From: Streptomyces sp. B1I3
GTDB taxonomy: Bacteria; Actinomycetota; Actinomycetes; Streptomycetales; Streptomycetaceae
Length of the DNA: 64,000 bases
Assembly (NCBI RefSeq): GCF_030816615.1
Contig: NZ_JAUSYD010000001.1
Location: 3,100,001-3,164,000 of the forward strand
Reading direction: 5' to 3'
This document shows, in pieces, positions 18,820 through 28,156 of the stretch. How positions within the stretch are numbered: the stretch's first letter is position 1; every line of letters starts with the position of its first letter. Made by a program: the position numbers and the translations under genes. The notes under the pieces are model-generated. The model was given only the letters and a program-made list of their open reading frames with translations. It was not told where the DNA came from and ran no database searches.

Positions 18820-20400
18820 ATGTCCGAGCCGCAGAGCGACATCCACACGACCGCGGGAAAGATCGCGGACCTGCAGCGCCGTATTGACGAGGCCACGCAC
18901 GCAGGTTCCGCCCGCGCCGTCGAAAAGCAGCACGCCAAGGGCAAGCTGACCGCCCGCGAGCGAGTAGAACTCCTGCTCGACGAGGGTTCCTTCGTGGAGC
19001 TCGACGAGTTCGCGCGGCACCGGTCCACCAATTTCGGCATCGAGAAGAACCGGCCGTACGGGGACGGTGTCGTCACCGGCTACGGCACCGTCGACGGGCG
19101 TCCCGTCTGCGTGTACTCGCAGGACTTCACCATCTTCGGTGGCTCGCTCGGCGAGGTGTACGGGGAGAAGATCGTGAAGGTCATGGACTTCGCGATGAAG
19201 ACCGGATGCCCGGTCATCGGCATCAACGACGGCGGCGGCGCCCGCATCCAGGAGGGTGTGGTCGCCCTCGGCCTGTTCGCCGAGATCTTCCGCCGCAACG
19301 TGCACGCCTCGGGCGTCGTCCCGCAGATCTCCCTGATCGTCGGCCCGTGCGCCGGTGGCGCGGTCTACTCCCCCGCGATCACCGACTTCACGGTCATGGT
19401 CGACCAGACCTCGCACATGTTCATCACCGGACCCGACGTCATCAAGACGGTCACCGGGGAGGACGTCGGCTTCGAGGAGCTCGGCGGCGCCCGCACGCAC
19501 AACACCACGTCAGGTGTGGCGCACCACATGGCGGGTGACGAGAAGGACGCCATCGAGTACGTCAAGTCCCTGTTGTCCTACCTCCCGTCGAACAACCTCT
19601 CGGAGGCCCCGGCCTTCCCCGAGGAGGCCGATCTGGAGACCACGGACGAGGACCGCGAGCTCGACACCCTCATCCCGGACTCGGCGAACCAGCCGTACGA
19701 CATGCACACCGCCATCGAGCACGTGCTCGACGACGGCGAGTTCCTGGAGACCCAGGCCCTGTTCGCGCCGAACATCATCACCGGCTTCGGCCGCGTCGAG
19801 GGGTACCCGGTCGGCGTCGTCGCCAACCAGCCGATGCAGTTCGCCGGCTGCCTGGACATCGACGCGAGCGAGAAGGCCGCACGCTTCGTGCGCACGTGCG
19901 ACGCGTTCAACGTGCCGGTCCTGACCTTCGTGGACGTGCCCGGCTTCCTCCCGGGCGTCGACCAGGAGTACGGCGGCATCATCCGCCGGGGCGCCAAGCT
20001 GATCTACGCGTACGCCGAGGCCACCGTTCCGCTGATCACCGTGATCACCCGCAAGGCCTTCGGCGGCGCGTACGACGTCATGGGCTCCAAGCACCTGGGC
20101 GCCGACCTGAACCTGGCCTGGCCGACGGCGCAGATCGCCGTGATGGGCGCCCAGGGGGCGGTGAACATCCTGCACCGCCGCACGATCGCCGCCGCGGACG
20201 ACCCGGAGGCCGCCCGCGCCGAGCTGATGACGGATTACGAGGACACCCTCCTCAACCCGTACGTCGCGGCCGAGCGCGGGTACGTCGACGCGGTGATCAT
20301 GCCGTCCGACACCCGGGCCCACCTCGTGAAGGGCCTGCGCCAGCTCCGCACGAAGCGCGAGTCGCTGCCGCCCAAGAAGCACGGCAACATCCCCCTCTGA
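18820..20400 (+). CDS. pccB: Acyl-CoA (propionyl-CoA) carboxylase beta subunit
   Basis: Carboxyltransferase subunit: transfers CO2 from biotin on AccA2 to propionyl-CoA (giving methylmalonyl-CoA) or acetyl-CoA. 526 residues with both crotonase-like halves. The first oxyanion motif lies in [10 protein letters not shown], and the second in [23 protein letters not shown] sequence ([12 protein letters not shown]). The substrate-selecting residue position, in [13 protein letters not shown], has Asp, which in the S. coelicolor PccB/AccB pair favours propionyl-CoA. The start is ATG 18820 after AGGGAG. pccE follows 20 bases later. Confidence 0.95.
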   Translation: MSEPQSDIHTTAGKIADLQRRIDEATHAGSARAVEKQHAKGKLTARERVELLLDEGSFVELDEFARHRSTNFGIEKNRPYGDGVVTGYGTVDGRPVCVYSQDFTIFGGSLGEVYGEKIVKVMDFAMKTGCPVIGINDGGGARIQEGVVALGLFAEIFRRNVHASGVVPQISLIVGPCAGGAVYSPAITDFTVMVDQTSHMFITGPDVIKTVTGEDVGFEELGGARTHNTTSGVAHHMAGDEKDAIEYVKSLLSYLPSNNLSEAPAFPEEADLETTDEDRELDTLIPDSANQPYDMHTAIEHVLDDGEFLETQALFAPNIITGFGRVEGYPVGVVANQPMQFAGCLDIDASEKAARFVRTCDAFNVPVLTFVDVPGFLPGVDQEYGGIIRRGAKLIYAYAEATVPLITVITRKAFGGAYDVMGSKHLGADLNLAWPTAQIAVMGAQGAVNILHRRTIAAADDPEAARAELMTDYEDTLLNPYVAAERGYVDAVIMPSDTRAHLVKGLRQLRTKRESLPPKKHGNIPL

Positions 20401-20420
20401 CCGACCCACCGGGAGCCACC

Positions 20421-20630
20421 ATGATCAAGGTCGTACGGGGCAACCCCACCCCGGAAGAGCTCGCCGCCGCCCTCGCGGTGGTCCGGGCGCGTGCGGCGGC
20501 GGCAGCCGCCACCCCGCCGTCCGGTGCCCCGCTGCCCCCCGAGCAGTGGTCGGACCCGGGCCGCATAGCCCGCCAGGGGTCGTTGCGGCCCGGCCCGCGC
20601 TCCTGGGCCCGGACGTACTGGCCCGCGTGA
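20421..20630 (+). CDS. pccE: Acyl-CoA carboxylase epsilon subunit
   Basis: 69-residue small subunit that stabilises and stimulates the actinobacterial alpha-beta carboxylase complex. The family signature is present: N-terminal IKVVRGNPTPEELAALxxV (here IKVVRGNPTPEELAAALAVV) and the C-terminal W-containing segment PRSWARTYWPA. GGGAG precedes ATG 20421. It is co-transcribed with pccB. Confidence 0.92.
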   Translation: MIKVVRGNPTPEELAAALAVVRARAAAAAATPPSGAPLPPEQWSDPGRIARQGSLRPGPRSWARTYWPA

Positions 20631-20642
20631 CGGCGCCCGGGT

Positions 20643-20692
20643 GACGCGGCTGCGGCGCCTGAGTACTCGTACTCAGGCGCCGCAGCCGCGTC
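20643..20692 (+). terminator. Perfect 23-bp hairpin with CTCG tetraloop
   Basis: Arms 20643-20665 and 20670-20692 are exact complements around CTCG. It starts 12 bases after the pccE stop, closing the pccB-pccE unit. It is the longest perfect stem I see in the window. Confidence 0.85.
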
Positions 20693-20710
20693 CGGAGCAC
20701 CATCGGTTGC

Positions 20711-20839
20711 ATGTTGTGGTCCGACCCCGAGAACAAGCCCCCGAAGGAACTGCGCGACGCCCAGGACATGATGCGGCGCGCGGGCCTGCTGCTCGCGCTG
20801 GCCATGGTGGTGGCGATGTTCGTCCTGGGGACCCGCTGA
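20711..20839 (+). CDS. Small membrane protein (42 aa)
   Basis: ATG 20711 to TGA 20837-20839. It has a polar charged N-terminus (MLWSDPENKPPKELRDAQDM) and then a single hydrophobic helix (AGLLLALAMVVAMFVLG). It lies between the pccE terminator and maf. It may be a regulator or packing subunit of a membrane complex, but nothing identifies it. Amino-acid composition and the intact frame support a real gene. There is no clear ribosome-binding site. Confidence 0.5.
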   Translation: MLWSDPENKPPKELRDAQDMMRRAGLLLALAMVVAMFVLGTR

Positions 20840-20881
20840 ACGGGTCACCTGGAGCCCTCGCGGCCTTCTACGATGACCGGT

Positions 20882-21484
20882 ATGACTGATCAGCGCCGTC
20901 TCGTGCTCGCCTCCGCCTCCCCCGCCCGCCTCGGCCTCCTCCGTCAGGCCGGTTTCGCCCCCGAGGTGATCGTCAGCGGCGTGGACGAGGACGCGCTCAC
21001 CGCTCCGACGCCCGGTGAGCTGGCACTCGTGCTCGCCGAGGCCAAGGCCGCCGCCGTGGCGGGCCGTCCCGAGAGCGCCGGCGCGCTGGTCATCGGCTGC
21101 GACTCGGTACTGGAACTGGACGGCGAGGCGCTCGGCAAGCCGGCCGACAGCGAGGAGGCCACCGCGCGCTGGAAGTCCATGCGCGGCCGCTCGGGTGTGC
21201 TGCGGACGGGTCACAGCCTCATCGACACGGCGACCGGCCGTACGGCGTCGGCGACCGCGTCCACCGTCGTCCGCTTCGGTGAGCCGACCGACGCGGAGGT
21301 GGCGGCGTACGTCTCTTCGGGTGAACCGCTGCACGTCGCGGGAGCCTTCACCCTGGACGGCCGCTCGGCGCCGTTCGTCGAGTCGATCGAGGGTGACCAC
21401 GGCAACGTCATCGGGCTCTCGCTGCCGCTGCTGCGCCGGCTGCTCGGCGAACTGGGTCTTTCCGTCACGGACTTGTGGGTCTGA
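20882..21484 (+). CDS. maf: Maf-like nucleotide pyrophosphatase
   Basis: House-cleaning enzyme that hydrolyses non-canonical or methylated nucleoside triphosphates to monophosphates. 200 residues. The phosphate-binding N-terminus is [14 protein letters not shown] (SxSPRR-type). The catalytic-base motif lies in [31 protein letters not shown] near the C-terminus is typical. ATG 20873 would add three residues. Maf next to accE/accA genes is an arrangement I also recall from mycobacteria. Confidence 0.92.
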   Translation: MTDQRRLVLASASPARLGLLRQAGFAPEVIVSGVDEDALTAPTPGELALVLAEAKAAAVAGRPESAGALVIGCDSVLELDGEALGKPADSEEATARWKSMRGRSGVLRTGHSLIDTATGRTASATASTVVRFGEPTDAEVAAYVSSGEPLHVAGAFTLDGRSAPFVESIEGDHGNVIGLSLPLLRRLLGELGLSVTDLWV

Positions 21485-21497
21485 TCGGCAGCACGCC

Positions 21498-21950
21498 TCA
21501 CACGGGCGCCGGAGCTCCGGCCTCGGCGCCCGCCGCGCCCGTCACCGGTCCGCGCCGCTCGTACGCCAGCAGGGTCAGCACCAGCAGGGCCAGTACGGCC
21601 ATCATGAACGCGAACGCCGCCCAGCCGACCAGTCCCACCGCCAGGGCGCCCAGGACTCCGTGGACGACCGCGCAACCGATGAGGGTGATCCTGGCCACCC
21701 GGCCCGGCGCCCGGTCGCGTATGGCGGCCAGGAGCGGTATCAGGCCGCACAGGACGAGCAGGAGGCCGGCGACGCCGCCCATCACCAGGGTGCCGGTGGA
21801 CATGACGCCCGGGTCCGTACCGGCCAGGGACATGCTCTGGTTGTCGACGACGGTCGCCAGGACAAGGTTGACGACGACGATGCCCGCGGCTTCCCCGAAC
21901 AGAACGATCGCGGTCACGACGGCCAGTGATCTGCGCACCACGGCGCCCAC
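21498..21950 (-). CDS. Integral membrane protein, four predicted helices
   Basis: 150 residues from GTG 21950 (AGGT and GGGGG upstream). Hydrophobic segments lie near 9-33, 50-74, 85-108 and 110-130, with a short Ala/Pro tail. I recognise no functional motif. It is convergent with maf (13 bases) and divergent from accA2. Confidence 0.75.
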   Translation of the reverse strand: MGAVVRRSLAVVTAIVLFGEAAGIVVVNLVLATVVDNQSMSLAGTDPGVMSTGTLVMGGVAGLLLVLCGLIPLLAAIRDRAPGRVARITLIGCAVVHGVLGALAVGLVGWAAFAFMMAVLALLVLTLLAYERRGPVTGAAGAEAGAPAPV

Positions 21951-22342
21951 CCCCTGTTACCTGCAGTACGTCGGTACAGCGCGGACCCTACTAATCAGTA
22001 ATGCTCCGGACAAGGGTTCGCGCACCGCGCACCCCACCACCGCGCCCCTTCTCGTCCCGACCTCGGCCCGTCCTCGTGGCGGCGGCAAAGATTGCGTCGG
22101 CCGTTCGTAGGGACTCCACAAAGAAACGCCGAGTGGCGTTGCACCTACAGACAGAGACTTGCACCACACTTCGTGGCTACTGTGCGGTTGAGGAACCCGG
22201 CGTACCGTGGTGCGACAAGGGATTTCGCGACTCGAGCAAGCCTCGAATCACACTCCGTGTGGGCAAGTTCACCATTGGGGACGGGTCGTACGGCCGTGTC
22301 GGTAGTCCCTAAACTCAGCTTGTTCTCAAGGAGGGAGTCATC
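21951..22342. promoter_or_regulatory. Divergent intergenic region upstream of accA2
   Basis: 392 bases without a convincing gene. It is less GC-rich than neighbouring coding DNA, which is typical of Streptomyces promoters. Possible -10 elements are TAAACT (near 22310, about 30 bases before accA2) for accA2 and a TACTAATCAGTAAT stretch near 21990 for the minus-strand membrane gene. A strong SD (AAGGAGG) precedes accA2. No riboswitch fold was recognised. Confidence 0.45.
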
Positions 22343-24097
22343 GTGCGCAAGGTGCTCATCGCCAACCGTGGCGAAATCGCTGTCCGCGTTGCTCGGGCTT
22401 GCCGGGATGCCGGAATCGCGAGCGTAGCCGTCTACGCCGATCCGGACCGGGATGCTCTGCATGTCCGCGCGGCCGACGAGGCGTTCGCTCTGGGCGGTGA
22501 CACCCCGGCCGCCAGTTACCTGGACATGGCCAAGGTGCTCCAGGCTGCCAAGGACTCGGGGGCGGACGCGATCCACCCCGGCTACGGCTTCCTCTCGGAG
22601 AACGCCGAGTTCGCCCAGGCCGTCCTCGACGCCGGTCTGACCTGGATCGGCCCGCCCCCGCAGGCGATCCGGGATCTCGGCGACAAGGTGGCCGCCCGTC
22701 ACATCGCGCAGCGCGCCGGCGCCCCCCTGGTGGCCGGCACGCCGGACCCGGTGAGCGGCTCGGCCGAGGTCGTGGCGTTCGCCGAGGAGAACGGCCTGCC
22801 GATCGCCATCAAGGCGGCCTTCGGCGGTGGCGGTCGCGGTCTGAAGGTGGCTCGCACGCTGGAGGAGATCCCGGAGCTGTACGACTCCGCGGTCCGTGAG
22901 GCCGTCGCGGCCTTCGGGCGCGGCGAGTGCTTCGTGGAGCGCTACCTGGACAAGCCGCGGCACGTGGAGACCCAGTGCCTGGCCGACACCCACGGCAACG
23001 TGGTCGTCGTCTCCACCCGTGACTGCTCGCTGCAGCGCCGCCACCAGAAGCTGGTCGAGGAGGCGCCCGCCCCGTTCCTGACGCAGGAGCAGAACGCGGA
23101 GCTGTACGCCGCCTCCAAGGCGATCCTCAAGGAAGCCGGCTACGTCGGCGCCGGGACGGTCGAGTTCCTGGTCGGCGTGGACGGCACGATCTCCTTCCTG
23201 GAGGTCAACACCCGCCTTCAGGTGGAGCACCCGGTCACCGAGGAGGTCACCGGCCTCGACCTCGTACGCGAGATGTTCCGCATCGCCGACGGCGAGGAGC
23301 TCGGCTACGGCGACCCGGCCGTGCGCGGCCACTCCTTCGAGTTCCGGATCAACGGCGAGGACCCGGGCCGCGGCTTCCTGCCCGCTCCCGGCACCGTCAC
23401 CCTGTTCGCCCCGCCGGCCGGTCCGGGTGTCCGGCTGGACGCGGGCGTCGAGACGGGTTCGGTCATCGGCCCCGCCTGGGACTCGCTGCTGGCCAAGCTG
23501 GTCGTGACCGGCGCCACCCGCGAGCAGGCACTGCAGCGCGCGGCGCGTGCGCTGGCGGAGTTCGAGGTGGAGGGCATGGCCACGGCCATCCCGTTCCACC
23601 GCGCGGTCGTCGTCGACCCGGCGTTCACCTCCGACCCGTTCCGGGTGCACACCCGCTGGATCGAGACGGAGTTCGTCAACGACATCAAGCCGTTCGCGGC
23701 CCCGGCGGACGCGGAGGCGGACGAGGAGTCCGGCCGCGAGACCGTCGTCGTCGAGGTCGGCGGCAAGCGCCTGGAGGTCTCCCTGCCCTCCTCGCTGGGC
23801 ATGAGCCTGGCACGTACGGGCCTGGCGGCCGGTGCCAAGCCCAAGCGCCGCGCGGCGAAGAAGGCGGGTTCCGCCGCTTCGGGCGACACCCTCGCCTCCC
23901 CGATGCAGGGCACGATCGTCAAGGTCGCCGTCGAGGAGGGCCAGGAGGTCAAGGAGGGCGACCTCGTGGTCGTCCTGGAGGCCATGAAGATGGAACAGCC
24001 CCTCAACGCGCACCGCTCCGGCATCGTGAAGGGCCTGTCCGCGGAGGTCGGCACCTCGGTCTCGTCCGGCGCGGCGATCTGCGAGATCAAGGACTGA
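22343..24097 (+). CDS. accA2: Acyl-CoA carboxylase alpha chain: biotin carboxylase plus BCCP
   Basis: 584 residues. The biotin carboxylase domain (1-450) starts [20 protein letters not shown] and carries the glycine-rich ATP loop [13 protein letters not shown] and the catalytic segment [15 protein letters not shown]. After a linker comes the BCCP domain (about 515-584), with the biotinyl lysine in EAMKMEQPL. This alpha chain is shared by acetyl- and propionyl-CoA carboxylases in Streptomyces and works with PccB and PccE from this window. The start is GTG 22343 with AAGGAGG ideally placed. Confidence 0.95.
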   Translation: MRKVLIANRGEIAVRVARACRDAGIASVAVYADPDRDALHVRAADEAFALGGDTPAASYLDMAKVLQAAKDSGADAIHPGYGFLSENAEFAQAVLDAGLTWIGPPPQAIRDLGDKVAARHIAQRAGAPLVAGTPDPVSGSAEVVAFAEENGLPIAIKAAFGGGGRGLKVARTLEEIPELYDSAVREAVAAFGRGECFVERYLDKPRHVETQCLADTHGNVVVVSTRDCSLQRRHQKLVEEAPAPFLTQEQNAELYAASKAILKEAGYVGAGTVEFLVGVDGTISFLEVNTRLQVEHPVTEEVTGLDLVREMFRIADGEELGYGDPAVRGHSFEFRINGEDPGRGFLPAPGTVTLFAPPAGPGVRLDAGVETGSVIGPAWDSLLAKLVVTGATREQALQRAARALAEFEVEGMATAIPFHRAVVVDPAFTSDPFRVHTRWIETEFVNDIKPFAAPADAEADEESGRETVVVEVGGKRLEVSLPSSLGMSLARTGLAAGAKPKRRAAKKAGSAASGDTLASPMQGTIVKVAVEEGQEVKEGDLVVVLEAMKMEQPLNAHRSGIVKGLSAEVGTSVSSGAAICEIKD

Positions 24098-24112
24098 CCC
24101 GTCTCTTCCGTT

Positions 24113-24147
24113 CACCGAGGGCCCGGGCACCGTCCGGGCCCTCGGTG
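24113..24147 (+). terminator. 14-bp stem terminator of accA2
   Basis: Arms 24113-24126 and 24134-24147 are exact complements with a 7-nt loop, starting 16 bases after the accA2 stop. It implies that the downstream TetR gene has its own promoter or relies on read-through. Confidence 0.8.
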
Positions 24148-24186
24148 GCATTCTGGATCCAGGGCGGAGACCAGGAGGAGAGCGTG

Positions 24187-24780
24187 ATGGCGATGAGCAC
24201 GGCAGGAACGCCGGCCCGTCCGATGCGCGCCGACGCGCGCCGCAACTACGACCGGCTGGTCGGTGAGGCCCGGGCGTCCTTCGCCGAGCACGGCACGGAC
24301 GCCTCGCTGGAGGACGTCGCCCGGCGTGCGGGGGTGGGCATCGGCACGCTCTACCGGCACTTCCCGAACCGGCACGCACTGATGAACGCGGTGTTCCAGG
24401 ACGCCCTGGCCTCACTGCTCGCGCGCTCCCGCGAACTGGCGGAAGCGGAGCAGCCGTGCGCGGCGCTGATGGAGTGGCTGCGAGCGATCGTCACCCATGC
24501 GGGTGAGTACCGCGGCTTGGCGCAGGCGCTCATGTCCGCGTCCGGTGACGCCACTTCAGCCCTGACGCAATGTCACGTACCGCTCCGGCAGGCCGGGACG
24601 CGGCTGCTGGAGCGGGCGCGGTCGAGCGGCGCGGTGCGGGCGGAGGTGTCGATCGACGACCTGCTGCAGCTGACGAACGCGATCGCGCTGGCCGCGGAGC
24701 AGTCCCCCAGCGATCCGGCTCTGGCCGACCGCCTCCTGCGGCTGACGCTCCAGGGCCTGAAGCCGTCGGCCGGCGACTGA
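24187..24780 (+). CDS. TetR-family transcriptional regulator
   Basis: 197 residues from ATG 24187 (AGGAGGAG 6 bases upstream; the in-frame GTG 24184 is also possible). The HTH is at about 32-60 (SLEDVARRAGVGIGTLYRHF). The C-terminal ligand domain is of the SbtR/TetR_C_33 style. Its position next to accA2 recalls AccR of S. avermitilis, which senses short-chain acyl-CoA. That identity is an inference from context only. Confidence 0.85.
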   Translation: MAMSTAGTPARPMRADARRNYDRLVGEARASFAEHGTDASLEDVARRAGVGIGTLYRHFPNRHALMNAVFQDALASLLARSRELAEAEQPCAALMEWLRAIVTHAGEYRGLAQALMSASGDATSALTQCHVPLRQAGTRLLERARSSGAVRAEVSIDDLLQLTNAIALAAEQSPSDPALADRLLRLTLQGLKPSAGD

Positions 24781-24793
24781 GGATCGAGCCGGC

Positions 24794-24811
24794 CACGGGC
24801 CGCGGCCCGTG
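24794..24811. terminator. 18-bp palindrome between convergent TetR and DeoR genes
   Basis: CACGGGCCGCGGCCCGTG lies in the 35-bp gap between two convergent stops. It could be a compact bidirectional terminator. Confidence 0.45.
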
Positions 24812-24815
24812 CCCG

Positions 24816-25781
24816 CTAGCGCCGTCGCAGGTCCGCGACGCGCCCCCGCTCCACCGGGCCGTCCGCCAGTGCGGCCGCACTCCGCAGCTGCGGCCCGAGT
24901 CCTCCGGGGCCGCCCTGCGTGCGCCGCTGGCCGGGCAGCGGCATGTCCCTCCGGGGCTGCCGCCCCTGGGGCAGGGCGTCACCGGCCGGGGCGTCGCTAC
25001 CCGATCCCGCCACCGTGATCTCCACGCCCTGGTCCGCCAGTGCCTGGAGCTCGGTGGCCGCACGCTCGTCGTGGACCGGCGGTTCGTCCGTCACCAGGCG
25101 GGTGATCAGCTCCGTCGGCACCGTCTGGAACATGGTGTCGGAGCCGAGCTTGGTGTGGTCGGCCAGGACCACCACCTCGGCCGCGGCCTGCACCAGCGCA
25201 CGGTCCACGCTCGCGGAGAGCATGTTGGACGTGGACAGACCACGCTCGGCGGTCAGTCCGCTCCCCGAGATGAACGCCCGGGAGACCCGCAGCCCGTGGA
25301 GGGACTGCTCGGCCCCGCTGCCCACGAGTGCGTAGTTGCTCCCGCGCAGGGTTCCTCCGGTCATCACCACTTCCACCCGGTTGGCATGGGCCAGCGCCTG
25401 GGCGACCAGGAGGGAGTTGGTGACGACGGTCAGGCCGGGAATCCGCGCGAGCCGGCGGGCCAGCTCCTGCGTGGTCGTTCCGGCGCCGACCACGATGGCC
25501 TCGCCCTCACCGACCAGTCCGGCGGCGAGGTCGGCGATGGCCGTCTTCTCCGCGGTGGAGAGATGGGATTTCTGCGGAAAGCCGGACTCCCGCGTAAAAC
25601 CGCCCGGCAAGACCGCACCGCCGTGCCGGCGGTCGAGGAGTCCTTCTGCCTCCAGTGCCCGCACGTCCCGCCGTACGGTCACTTCGGAGGTCTGGACGAC
25701 GCGGGCGAGCTCACGGAGCGATACCGCCCCGTTGGCACGCACCATTTCGAGGATCAATTGACGACGTTCTGCAGCGAACAC
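24816..25781 (-). CDS. DeoR/GlpR-family transcriptional regulator
   Basis: 321 residues from GTG 25781. The N-terminal DeoR HTH (about 5-58) includes the family pattern SLRELARVVQTSEVTVRRDV and DRRHGGAVL. The sugar-phosphate sensor domain (about 75-250) contains GAGTTTQELARRL, VVTNSLLVA and ADHTKLG. The tail after about 255 is Arg/Gly/Pro-rich and unusual. It sits beside a large set of nucleoside and deoxyribose-phosphate genes, so it is one candidate for their common regulator. However, its own promoter lacks the palindrome found there. Confidence 0.9.
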   Translation of the reverse strand: MFAAERRQLILEMVRANGAVSLRELARVVQTSEVTVRRDVRALEAEGLLDRRHGGAVLPGGFTRESGFPQKSHLSTAEKTAIADLAAGLVGEGEAIVVGAGTTTQELARRLARIPGLTVVTNSLLVAQALAHANRVEVVMTGGTLRGSNYALVGSGAEQSLHGLRVSRAFISGSGLTAERGLSTSNMLSASVDRALVQAAAEVVVLADHTKLGSDTMFQTVPTELITRLVTDEPPVHDERAATELQALADQGVEITVAGSGSDAPAGDALPQGRQPRRDMPLPGQRRTQGGPGGLGPQLRSAAALADGPVERGRVADLRRR

Positions 25782-25851
25782 GAAACTGACAGTAACCTGG
25801 CCATGGGTTGCTTTTCAGCAGTTTGCGCCGAATAAGCGAAGTTGTACATGT

Positions 25852-25883
25852 GCGGGGCCTCCCAGTGGTATAGGAGGCCCCGC
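25852..25883 (-). terminator. 11-bp stem terminator after the LpdA gene
   Basis: GCGGGGCCTCC (25852-25862) and GGAGGCCCCGC (25873-25883) with a 10-nt AT-containing loop, 43 bases beyond the flavoprotein stop and before the DeoR gene on the same strand. Confidence 0.75.
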
Positions 25884-25925
25884 CGTTGTTCAGGTGGTGT
25901 CCGGGACGGGTGGCAGCCGTCGTCC

Positions 25926-27365
25926 CTACGCGTCGCCGGTGCGCTTACGGCTGTGCAACTGCCGTGCCACTTCGGCGATCGAGCCCGACAGGGACGGGTA
26001 CACGGTGAAGGCGTTCGCGATCTGTTCCACGGTCAGGTTGTTGTCGACCGCGATCGAGATCGGGTGGATCAGCTCACTGGCCCGCGGAGCGACGACGCAG
26101 CCGCCGACCACGATGCCCGTGCCGGGGCGGGCGAAGATCTTGACGAAACCGTCCCGGATGCCCTGCATCTTGGCGCGCGGGTTGCGCAGCAGCGGCAGCT
26201 TCACGACGCGGGCCTCGATCTTGCCGGCGTCCACGTCGGCCTGGCTGTAGCCGACCGTGGCGATCTCGGGGTCCGTGAAGACGTTCGAGGAGACGGTCTT
26301 CAGGTCCAGCGGGGCCACCGCGTCGCCGAGGAAGTGGTACATCGCGATCCGGCCCTGCATCGCGGCGACCGAGGCGAGTGCGAAGACCCCGGTGACGTCA
26401 CCGGCCGCGTACACGCCGGGGGCGCTGGTGCGGGAGACCCGGTCGGTCCGCACGTGCCCGGACTCCTTGAGCAGGACTCCGGCCTCCTCCAGGCCCATGC
26501 CGGCGGTGTTCGGGATCGCGCCGACCGCCATCAGGCAGTGGGTGCCCGAGATGACCCGGCCGTCGGCCAGCGTGACCTCGACGCGGTCGCCGACGCGCTT
26601 GGCGGACTGGGCGCGGGAGCGCGCCATGACGTTCATGCCGCGGCGCCGGAAGACGTCCTCGAGGACGGCTGCGGCGTCCGGGTCCTCGCCCGGCAGCACC
26701 CGGTCGCGGGAGGAGACGAGGGTGACACGGGAGCCGAGCGCCTGGTAGGCACCGGCGAACTCGGCACCCGTCACACCGGAGCCGACCACGATGAGCTCCT
26801 CGGGGAGCTCGTCCAGGTCGTAGACCTGGGTCCAGTTCAGGATGCGCTCGCCGTCGGGCTGCGCGTCCGGGATCTCGCGGGGGTGGGCGCCGGTCGCGAT
26901 CAGCACCGCGTCGGCGGTGAGCCGCTCCTCCGTCCCGTCGGCCGCCCTCACGACGACCTGGCGGGATCCGTCGGCGGCCTGGAGGCCCTCCAGCCTGCCG
27001 CGCCCGCGCATGACCCTGGCCCCCGCACGGGTCACGGAGGCGGTGATGTCGTGGGACTGGGCCAGCGCCAGGCGCTTGACCCGCCGGTTGACCTTGCCGA
27101 GGTCGACCCCGACCACCCGCGCCGCCTGCTCGATGTGCGGCGTGTCGTCGGCGACGATGATGCCGAGTTCCTCGTAGGAGGAGTCGAAGGTGGTCATCAC
27201 CTCGGCCGTCGCGATCAGGGTCTTCGAGGGCACGCAGTCGGTGAGGACCGACGCGCCGCCGAGGCCGTCGCAGTCGACGACGGTCACCTCCGCGCCGAGC
27301 TGGGCGCCCACCAGCGCCGCCTCGTAGCCGCCGGGGCCACCGCCGATGATCACGATCCGAGTCAC
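25926..27365 (-). CDS. lpdA: LpdA-type NAD(P)H flavoprotein, not a lipoamide dehydrogenase
   Basis: 479-residue member of the flavoprotein disulfide reductase family with FAD motif IIGGGPGGYEAALV and NAD(P) motif VVGSGVTGAEFAGAY. Two features exclude lipoamide dehydrogenase activity. The redox site reads GGASVLTDCVPSK, so Ser39 replaces the first cysteine and only Cys44 remains. The C-terminal HxHPTxSE is replaced by FTVYPSLSGS, so the catalytic His-Glu pair is missing. The same losses define M. tuberculosis LpdA (Rv3303c), an NAD(P)H:quinone reductase. GTG 27365 is the start giving the correct N-terminus. Confidence 0.9.
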   Translation of the reverse strand: MTRIVIIGGGPGGYEAALVGAQLGAEVTVVDCDGLGGASVLTDCVPSKTLIATAEVMTTFDSSYEELGIIVADDTPHIEQAARVVGVDLGKVNRRVKRLALAQSHDITASVTRAGARVMRGRGRLEGLQAADGSRQVVVRAADGTEERLTADAVLIATGAHPREIPDAQPDGERILNWTQVYDLDELPEELIVVGSGVTGAEFAGAYQALGSRVTLVSSRDRVLPGEDPDAAAVLEDVFRRRGMNVMARSRAQSAKRVGDRVEVTLADGRVISGTHCLMAVGAIPNTAGMGLEEAGVLLKESGHVRTDRVSRTSAPGVYAAGDVTGVFALASVAAMQGRIAMYHFLGDAVAPLDLKTVSSNVFTDPEIATVGYSQADVDAGKIEARVVKLPLLRNPRAKMQGIRDGFVKIFARPGTGIVVGGCVVAPRASELIHPISIAVDNNLTVEQIANAFTVYPSLSGSIAEVARQLHSRKRTGDA

Positions 27366-27616
27366 GAAATGTCCGCCTCGCGTGGTGTCATCCCACGGCC
27401 GTCTGCCGCCCCGGCCGGGGGTCCGGGGGATCGCCCCGGGGAATGCAGTACGTAATTCATTGTCCCGCACGCGCCAATCTGCTTCGCCCCGGGGCCCTCC
27501 ATACGGGAACGGCCCTGGCCGGGCCGGGGCCTCCCGGTCCCGTGCGGCGCCTCCGACGGGGCGGCTTCCTCCCCGGAACCGGCACGCCCGGCGTCACCTC
27601 CCGTACCCTCGACCCC

Positions 27617-28054
27617 ATGTCGCTCTACGCCGCGTACGCCGGCAACCTCGACGCGCGGCTGATGACGCGCCGCGCTCCGCATTCCCCGCTGCGCGGCACG
27701 GGCTGGCTCAACGGCTGGCGGCTGACGTTCGGCGGGGAGCAGATGGGCTGGGAAGGCGCGCTGGCCACGGTGGTCGAGGCGCCCCGTTCCCAGGTCTTCG
27801 TGGCGCTGTACGACCTCGCGCCGATGGACGAGGACTCCATGGACCGCTGGGAGGGTGTCGGCCTCGACATCTACCGCCGGATGCGGGTGCGCGTGCACAC
27901 CCTGGACGGCGAGGAGCCGGCCTGGATGTACGTGCTGAACGGCTACGAGGGCGGGCTGCCCTCCGCGCGCTACCTGGGCGAGGTGGCGGACGCCGCCGAG
28001 TCCGCGGGCGCGCCGCACGACTATGTGATGGGTCTCCGCAAGCACCCCTGCTGA
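27617..28054 (+). CDS. Gamma-glutamylcyclotransferase-like protein
   Basis: 145 residues. N-terminal YAAYAGNLD corresponds to the YGSNL phosphate/substrate loop of the GGCT/AIG2 fold. The body (WRLTFGG, ALYDLAPMDEDSMDRWEG) carries acidic residues that could act as the catalytic glutamate. It may act on gamma-glutamyl amines or dipeptides, or merely share the fold. Neighbours lpdA, punA and the phosphomutase also flank such a gene in mycobacteria (around Rv3303c-Rv3308, from memory). Confidence 0.8.
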   Translation: MSLYAAYAGNLDARLMTRRAPHSPLRGTGWLNGWRLTFGGEQMGWEGALATVVEAPRSQVFVALYDLAPMDEDSMDRWEGVGLDIYRRMRVRVHTLDGEEPAWMYVLNGYEGGLPSARYLGEVADAAESAGAPHDYVMGLRKHPC

Positions 28055-28118
28055 GGCGCTCCCGGCACCCTTCTGTACGAAAATACGAACACGACCGGCC
28101 AGACTCTGCGCCGCCACA

Positions 28119-28132
28119 TCTACGCGCGTAGG
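28119..28132. promoter_or_regulatory. Nucleoside-regulon palindrome upstream of punA
   Basis: TCTACGCGCGTAGG contains the perfect 12-mer palindrome CTACGCGCGTAG (28120-28131). It covers the -35 position of a promoter with -10 TACCCT at 28144-28149, whose predicted transcript starts at the punA GTG. Binding here would block RNA polymerase. Confidence 0.75.
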
Positions 28133-28156
28133 GAATCAGCGGTTACCCTCATCCGC

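Noticed and set aside
22145..24415. Open frame of about 756 codons on the minus strand
   Set aside because: Antisense to accA2, whose catalytic motifs are all on the plus strand.
25926..27365. Labelling the flavoprotein as dihydrolipoamide dehydrogenase of an oxo-acid dehydrogenase complex
   Set aside because: The first redox cysteine and the catalytic His-Glu pair are both missing, and no E1/E2 genes are nearby.
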